Positions 60,803 through 64,000 of a DNA stretch of 64,000 bases are shown in pieces (the first letter of the stretch is position 1; every line of letters starts with the position of its first letter). The position numbers and the translations under genes were made by a program. The notes beneath the pieces were generated by a model, which saw only the letters and a list, made by a program, of their open reading frames with translations, did not search any database and was not told where the DNA came from. Source of the stretch: Peterkaempfera bronchialis (GTDB taxonomy: Bacteria > Actinomycetota > Actinomycetes > Streptomycetales > Streptomycetaceae). The stretch covers positions 868,001 to 932,000 of the forward strand of contig NZ_CP031264.1 in the NCBI RefSeq assembly GCF_003258605.2, given 5' to 3'.

Positions 60803-61558
60803 ATGAGCGAGGACAGCGGGCGGGTCGCCCTGATCACCGGGGCGAGCCGGGGCATCGGCCTGGCCATTGCCGAGGCCCTGGTGGCCCGTGGCGACCGGGT
60901 GGTGATCACCGGCCGGGACGGCAAGGCCCTGGAGGAGGCCGTGGAGCAGCTCGGCGGCGCCGGACGGGCCGTCGGCGTGGCCGGCAAGAGCCACGACCCG
61001 GACCACCGCGAGGCGGCGGTGGGCCTGGCCATGGAGCGGTTCGGGCGGATCGACGCCCTGGTCAACAATGTGGGGACCAACCCGGTGGTCGGCTCCCTGG
61101 TCGACCTGGACCTGGACACCGCCCGCAGGATCCTGGACGTCAATGTGATCGCCACCCTCGGCTGGGTGCAGCTGGTCCACCGGGCGTCGCTGAAGGAGCA
61201 CGGCGGAGCCATCGTCAATGTCTCGTCGGTGAGCGCGCTGGGCCCGGCGCCGGGCATCGGGATGTACGGGGCGAGCAAGGCCGCCCTGGTCCAGCTCACC
61301 CAGCAGTTGGCGTATGAGCTGGCGCCCTCGGTGCGGGTCAACGCGGTGGCCCCGGCGGTGGTGAAGACCCGCTTCGCCGAGCCGCTGTACCTCGGGCACG
61401 AGGAGCAGGCGGCGGCGGCCTACCCGCTGAAGCGGCTCGGCCTGCCTGCCGATGTCGGCGGAGCGGTGGCCTTCCTGCTCTCCGAGCATGCCTCCTGGAT
61501 CACCGGTCAGACCCTGGTACTGGACGGCGGCCTCACCCTCGGCGGCGACTGGGGCTGA
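60803..61558 (+). CDS. short-chain dehydrogenase
   Basis: 251 residues. SDR motifs: TGASRGIG at 12-19, NNVGTNP (Val replaces Ala in NNAG), Ser in VNVSSVSALG, YGASKAAL, and APAVVKTRFAE. Ends in LVLDGGLTLGGDWG. Last gene of the acyl-CoA unit; a strong terminator follows 10 bp after its stop. Substrate is inferred from context to be a hydroxyacyl thioester or related alcohol. Confidence 0.92.
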   Translation: MSEDSGRVALITGASRGIGLAIAEALVARGDRVVITGRDGKALEEAVEQLGGAGRAVGVAGKSHDPDHREAAVGLAMERFGRIDALVNNVGTNPVVGSLVDLDLDTARRILDVNVIATLGWVQLVHRASLKEHGGAIVNVSSVSALGPAPGIGMYGASKAALVQLTQQLAYELAPSVRVNAVAPAVVKTRFAEPLYLGHEEQAAAAYPLKRLGLPADVGGAVAFLLSEHASWITGQTLVLDGGLTLGGDWG

Positions 61559-61568
61559 CGGCCACCGC

Positions 61569-61604
61569 CGGGCGGGCCGCACCCGATCGGGTACGGCCCG
61601 CCCG
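61569..61604 (+). terminator. terminator of the acyl-CoA operon
   Basis: CGGGCGGGCCG (61569-61579) pairs with CGGCCCGCCCG (61594-61604); the interior ACCCGATCGGGT is itself palindromic, giving an almost continuous long stem. Confidence 0.85.
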
Positions 61605-61968
61605 ACTTCTCCGGAAACTCCGGGACAACGCATTGCCAATCCCAGGAAAATCCGGGAATCCCAGCCGCCCGGAATTGCGGCGGAGCCCGTCGGAATCCGG
61701 ATTCCGGAATCCCGACCCCCGTCCGAATAGCGCAACAGGCGGCAACCGGACGCGGGCGGCGATCTCCGGGCCAATCGGACAGCCACCCCTCCGCGACGTG
61801 CCGGAAACCTCCTGGCGCACCGATCGGCGGGCCGCCGGAATGACGCGCGTCACATTCCCGGATGCACAAGCCGTACGCCTGCTCCTTTATCCGGCACTAA
61901 CGCGGTCGACCAGGTCACATCGTCATTACGAACGCCAGGTCGGCCACAGTGGGCGCTGTCACGGGCTG
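61605..61968. other. non-coding gap with repeated CGGAAT motifs
   Basis: About 360 bp of lower GC content than its surroundings. CGGAAT or its complement recurs several times, including the 16-bp palindrome CGGAATCCGGATTCCG at 61691-61706. Short frames here look like chance. The far end holds the PAP2 promoter (TAACGT, 61969-61974). Confidence 0.5.
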
Positions 61969-61974
61969 TAACGT
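61969..61974 (+). promoter_or_regulatory. -10 element of a probable leaderless transcript
   Basis: TAACGT ends seven bases before the GTG at 61982, with no Shine-Dalgarno between. Suggests a leaderless PAP2 message. No clear -35. Confidence 0.4.
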
Positions 61975-61981
61975 CAAGCGA

Positions 61982-62863
61982 GTGCGTACCCAGACGAACG
62001 ACGCCGCACCGCTCGGGCGGCCGGACCAAGACGTCGCGGAGCGGCCGCAGGAACGCCGCCGGCCGCCGCTGACGCGCACCCACAAGATCCTCTTCGTGGT
62101 GACCCTCGCGCTGTACGTGGTGGTGGTCGCCGGGGTGCTCACCAACACCTGGCTGGTCGACCTGGACTGGGACGCCATGCTGGCCAAACCGTACAAGCGC
62201 TGGCCGCAGCTGCTGCCCTTCCTCAACGTCTGGATCATCGTCGGCCAGCGCGGCCCGTCGGCCATCGCCGCCTGCGTCTGGCTGGTGTGGCGCAGCTACC
62301 GCACCCGCAGCACCCGCCCGCTGCTGGTGATGGCGGCGGCGCTGCTGCTGCTCAATCTGACGGTCGGCGCGGTGAAGATCGTGACGGGTCGGCTGGGCCC
62401 GCACTACGCCCACTACATCGGGTCGCCCGAGCTGTTCGCCGGCGGCCAGATCTTCCCCTCCGGACACACCGCCAACTCGGTCGTGACCTGGGGCGTCATC
62501 GCCTATCTCGCGGTGCGGCTGCGGCGGACCGGTTCGGTGGCCGCCGGTGTCACGGCCGCCTCCATCGGGCTCACCACCGTCTATCTGGGCACCCACTGGA
62601 TCACCGATGTGGTGGCGGGCTGGACGGCCGGGCTGCTGGTGCTGCTGGTGCTGCCGCTCTGCGAACCGGCCATCGCCACCGCCGACGAGCGGATCCGGGC
62701 CGCCTGGGGTCGAAGAACCGGCAGACCGCCGACTGCGCCGGGGCGTCCCGCCGCCGGCTGGTCCCCGTGGGACAAGGCGGTGCAGGACGAACTGGCGGGC
62801 GTCGGCGGTGGCGCCTCCGGCGGCGGCACGCACTCCCCGGGCCGCAGCGGCGCCCGGGCGTAG
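61982..62863 (+). CDS. PAP2-family membrane phosphatase
   Basis: 293 residues from GTG 61982. A basic 25-residue N-terminus, then about five membrane spans beginning at ILFVVTLALYVVVVAGVL. Type 2 phosphatidic acid phosphatase motifs: KIVTGRLGP (K-x6-RP-like), FPSGHTANS (PSGH) and YLGTHWITDVVAGW (R/G-x5-H-x3-D). Catalytic His residues face the outside. Likely dephosphorylates a prenyl or lipid phosphate. The C-terminal 60 residues are hydrophilic and Gly-rich. Confidence 0.92.
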   Translation: MRTQTNDAAPLGRPDQDVAERPQERRRPPLTRTHKILFVVTLALYVVVVAGVLTNTWLVDLDWDAMLAKPYKRWPQLLPFLNVWIIVGQRGPSAIAACVWLVWRSYRTRSTRPLLVMAAALLLLNLTVGAVKIVTGRLGPHYAHYIGSPELFAGGQIFPSGHTANSVVTWGVIAYLAVRLRRTGSVAAGVTAASIGLTTVYLGTHWITDVVAGWTAGLLVLLVLPLCEPAIATADERIRAAWGRRTGRPPTAPGRPAAGWSPWDKAVQDELAGVGGGASGGGTHSPGRSGARA

Positions 62864-62942
62864 CCCCCTCGGTACCCCCAGCCCCCTCAGACGCCCCAAG
62901 GCGCCATCCCCCGGGCGCATCCCCAGGCGTTCGGCCGGATCG

Positions 62943-63149
62943 TCAGCCGAACCAGCAGCGCACCACGCGGCCGTCGTCAGCCGCGAAGTTGATCCGCCCC
63001 GACCGGTACTCCAGCGTCACCAGGGCATCCCTGGCGACCACCCGGACGGTGGTCCACCCCCGCTGTCTGGCGACCGCCTCCGCCTGCTCCGCCGACAGGC
63101 CGACATAGCCCTCCGGGTCCTCATGGGGCGGGGTCGACTGCTCTGACAT
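62943..63149 (-). CDS. peptidase inhibitor I78-like small protein
   Basis: 68 residues from ATG 63149. GLSAEQAEAVARQRGWTTVRVVARDALVTLEYRSGRINFAADDGRVVRCWFG has the strand pattern and the YRxxRINxxxDDxGxVxRxxxG ending of I78 inhibitors, although the segment before it also resembles short Streptomyces proteins of unknown function. No secretion signal, so an extracellular inhibitor role is doubtful. Confidence 0.7.
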   Translation of the reverse strand: MSEQSTPPHEDPEGYVGLSAEQAEAVARQRGWTTVRVVARDALVTLEYRSGRINFAADDGRVVRCWFG

Positions 63150-63650
63150 GGTTGCGCGCCTCACTCGTTCGGGGGTGCCGGTCAGCACCCTGCGTACCGT
63201 TCGGCCGTCACTCGGGCGGTGTCGTCCCCGCCACGTTATGCCGCTACGGCTCTCGGCGGAAGGTCTTCGCTCACCACTCCCCGATGGTCCCGGATTCATC
63301 ACGGCCGTGAATGTCCTGTGCCGTAGCCGTGCAGGACCCGGGTTCCGGCGCGGAGAATAGCCGCGATCGGCCTCCGCCGCATGAGCAGCGCCAGGGAATT
63401 CCGCGCGGCCGCACGGGGAGTAGGCCCGCCGGTGAATGCGCAGGGCCGGGGGGATTCGGCCGCTCCGGGAAATCGCCGACGCCGGTCGGCCGGGGCACGC
63501 GGGCCCGTACCGCAGCCGGTGCACCCGCCCCGGTGAATACCCGCCACCGGTGGCGGGATTTGCGGCGGGCAGTGGTGCCGCCAGGTGCGGGCTGGCACAG
63601 TGTGGCCAGCACCGGAACCAGACCATCCGCCTCCACGGGGGACCGCAGCG
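63150..63650. other. non-coding divergent region with palindromes
   Basis: About 500 bp between the I78-like gene and the kinase gene, divergently oriented. It holds TCACGGCCGTGA (63299-63310) and the perfect 18-bp palindrome CCCGCCACCGGTGGCGGG (63540-63557), plus several GTGAATA/GAGAATA segments. No convincing gene in either strand. Confidence 0.5.
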
Positions 63651-64000
63651 ATGCACCAGATCGGCCAGCCCCCTGACCGCAGCGGCGGCTCGCCGGTCGG
63701 CGCCCCGGCGGCCCGAACAGCCGGAACAGCCCGGGCAGCCCGAACGGCCAGGGCGACCGCTGCGACCCGGGCGGCCGGGGCAGCCAGGGCCTGCTCCGCG
63801 ACCGACCTGGTCCTGGGCCTGGACGTGGGCGGCACCAACACCCGCGCGCTCCTCTGCGACCTCGCCGGGAACCGGTACGGCCACGCCAACAGCGGCGGCG
63901 GCAATCCGGCGGCGCACCCCGCCCACCGGGCGGCCGCGGCGCTCTCGGTGGCGCTGCGCGGGGCGCTGGCCGGGGTCGATCCGGCGGAGGTGCGGCATGG
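63651..64000 (+). CDS. BadF/BadG-type sugar kinase (N-acetylglucosamine kinase-like), N-terminal part
   Basis: First 116 residues of a gene running off the right edge. After an Ala/Arg/Thr repeat stretch (residues 18-48) comes the phosphate-1 loop of the ASKHA fold, LVLGLDVGGTNTRALLCDLAG, and YGHANSGGGNPAAHP, the BadF/BadG/BcrA ATPase pattern also seen in N-acetylglucosamine kinases. The repeated low-complexity N-terminus may not be part of the folded enzyme. No clear Shine-Dalgarno. Confidence 0.8.
   Translation, partial: MHQIGQPPDRSGGSPVGAPAARTAGTARAARTARATAATRAAGAARACSATDLVLGLDVGGTNTRALLCDLAGNRYGHANSGGGNPAAHPAHRAAAALSVALRGALAGVDPAEVRH

Noticed and set aside
62943-63998. Minus-strand ORF of 351 codons upstream of the I78-like gene
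   Set aside because: Only the last 68 codons have a family match and a start with some ribosome-site support; the remainder is low-complexity and overlaps the sugar kinase gene.

Overview
The window is very GC-rich DNA with genes packed on both strands. It carries Streptomyces-type signatures: a four-gene conservon, an egtABCD ergothioneine operon, a LAL-type LuxR regulator, MalEFG-style sugar uptake, and only three in-frame TTA (bldA-type) codons that I could find. I read it as a chromosome segment from a Streptomycetaceae actinomycete (Streptomyces, Kitasatospora or Streptacidiphilus). I see no rRNA, tRNA, CRISPR array, phage or insertion sequence. Left part (1-15.2 kb, nearly all minus strand): the start of a secreted protein; an alpha-glucoside system (LacI regulator, lipoprotein binding protein, two permeases, GH13 alpha-glucosidase); a second, near-duplicate LacI regulator behind a GH2 beta-galactosidase; a NUDIX hydrolase; a small F420/flavin PPOX-fold protein; and a large fused FAD/Fe-S oxidoreductase of the D-lactate/glycolate dehydrogenase type. 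15.3-27.7 kb: a complete conservon (CvnA-B-C-D); egtA-B-C-D preceded by a MalY/PatB-type PLP enzyme that could supply the missing C-S lyase step; then aldose epimerase and an SMP-30 lactonase-like protein. 27.8-36.6 kb: a giant ATP-binding LuxR regulator divergent from a class I terpene synthase. The synthase is preceded by a 30-codon leader ORF with a strong ribosome binding site and a TTA codon, and the regulator also has a TTA codon. Beyond lie a zinc alcohol dehydrogenase, an MFS exporter with its TetR regulator (twin palindromic operators), an ArsR regulator and an orphan roadblock protein. 36.8-45.8 kb: a LacI regulator flanked by mirrored GAAGCGCTTC operators followed by a GH31 alpha-glycosidase, a small LuxR-type HTH protein, GNAT, serine hydrolase, two NUDIX proteins, a TTA-containing TetR and a frameshifted hypothetical protein. 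45.7-56.4 kb (minus strand): a 1599-residue CtpI-like P-type ATPase, an anti-sigma-factor antagonist, a heterodimeric ABC exporter in which one ATP site is completely degenerate, a small helical protein and a single-chain double MarR regulator. 56.6-64 kb: a TetR regulator facing a phosphotransferase/acyl-CoA dehydrogenase/SDR/SDR operon across a clear palindrome. The kinase-dehydrogenase pair resembles a split ACAD10/11 or LvaA/LvaC system for 4-hydroxyacyl-CoA. Then come PAP2 phosphatase, an I78-like inhibitor and the start of a BadF-type sugar kinase. The most interesting points are the TTA-controlled terpene locus, the split 4-hydroxyacyl-CoA pathway, the fused double MarR, the one-site ABC exporter and the egt-linked MalY enzyme. 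Short C-rich tandem repeats recur between and inside genes throughout.
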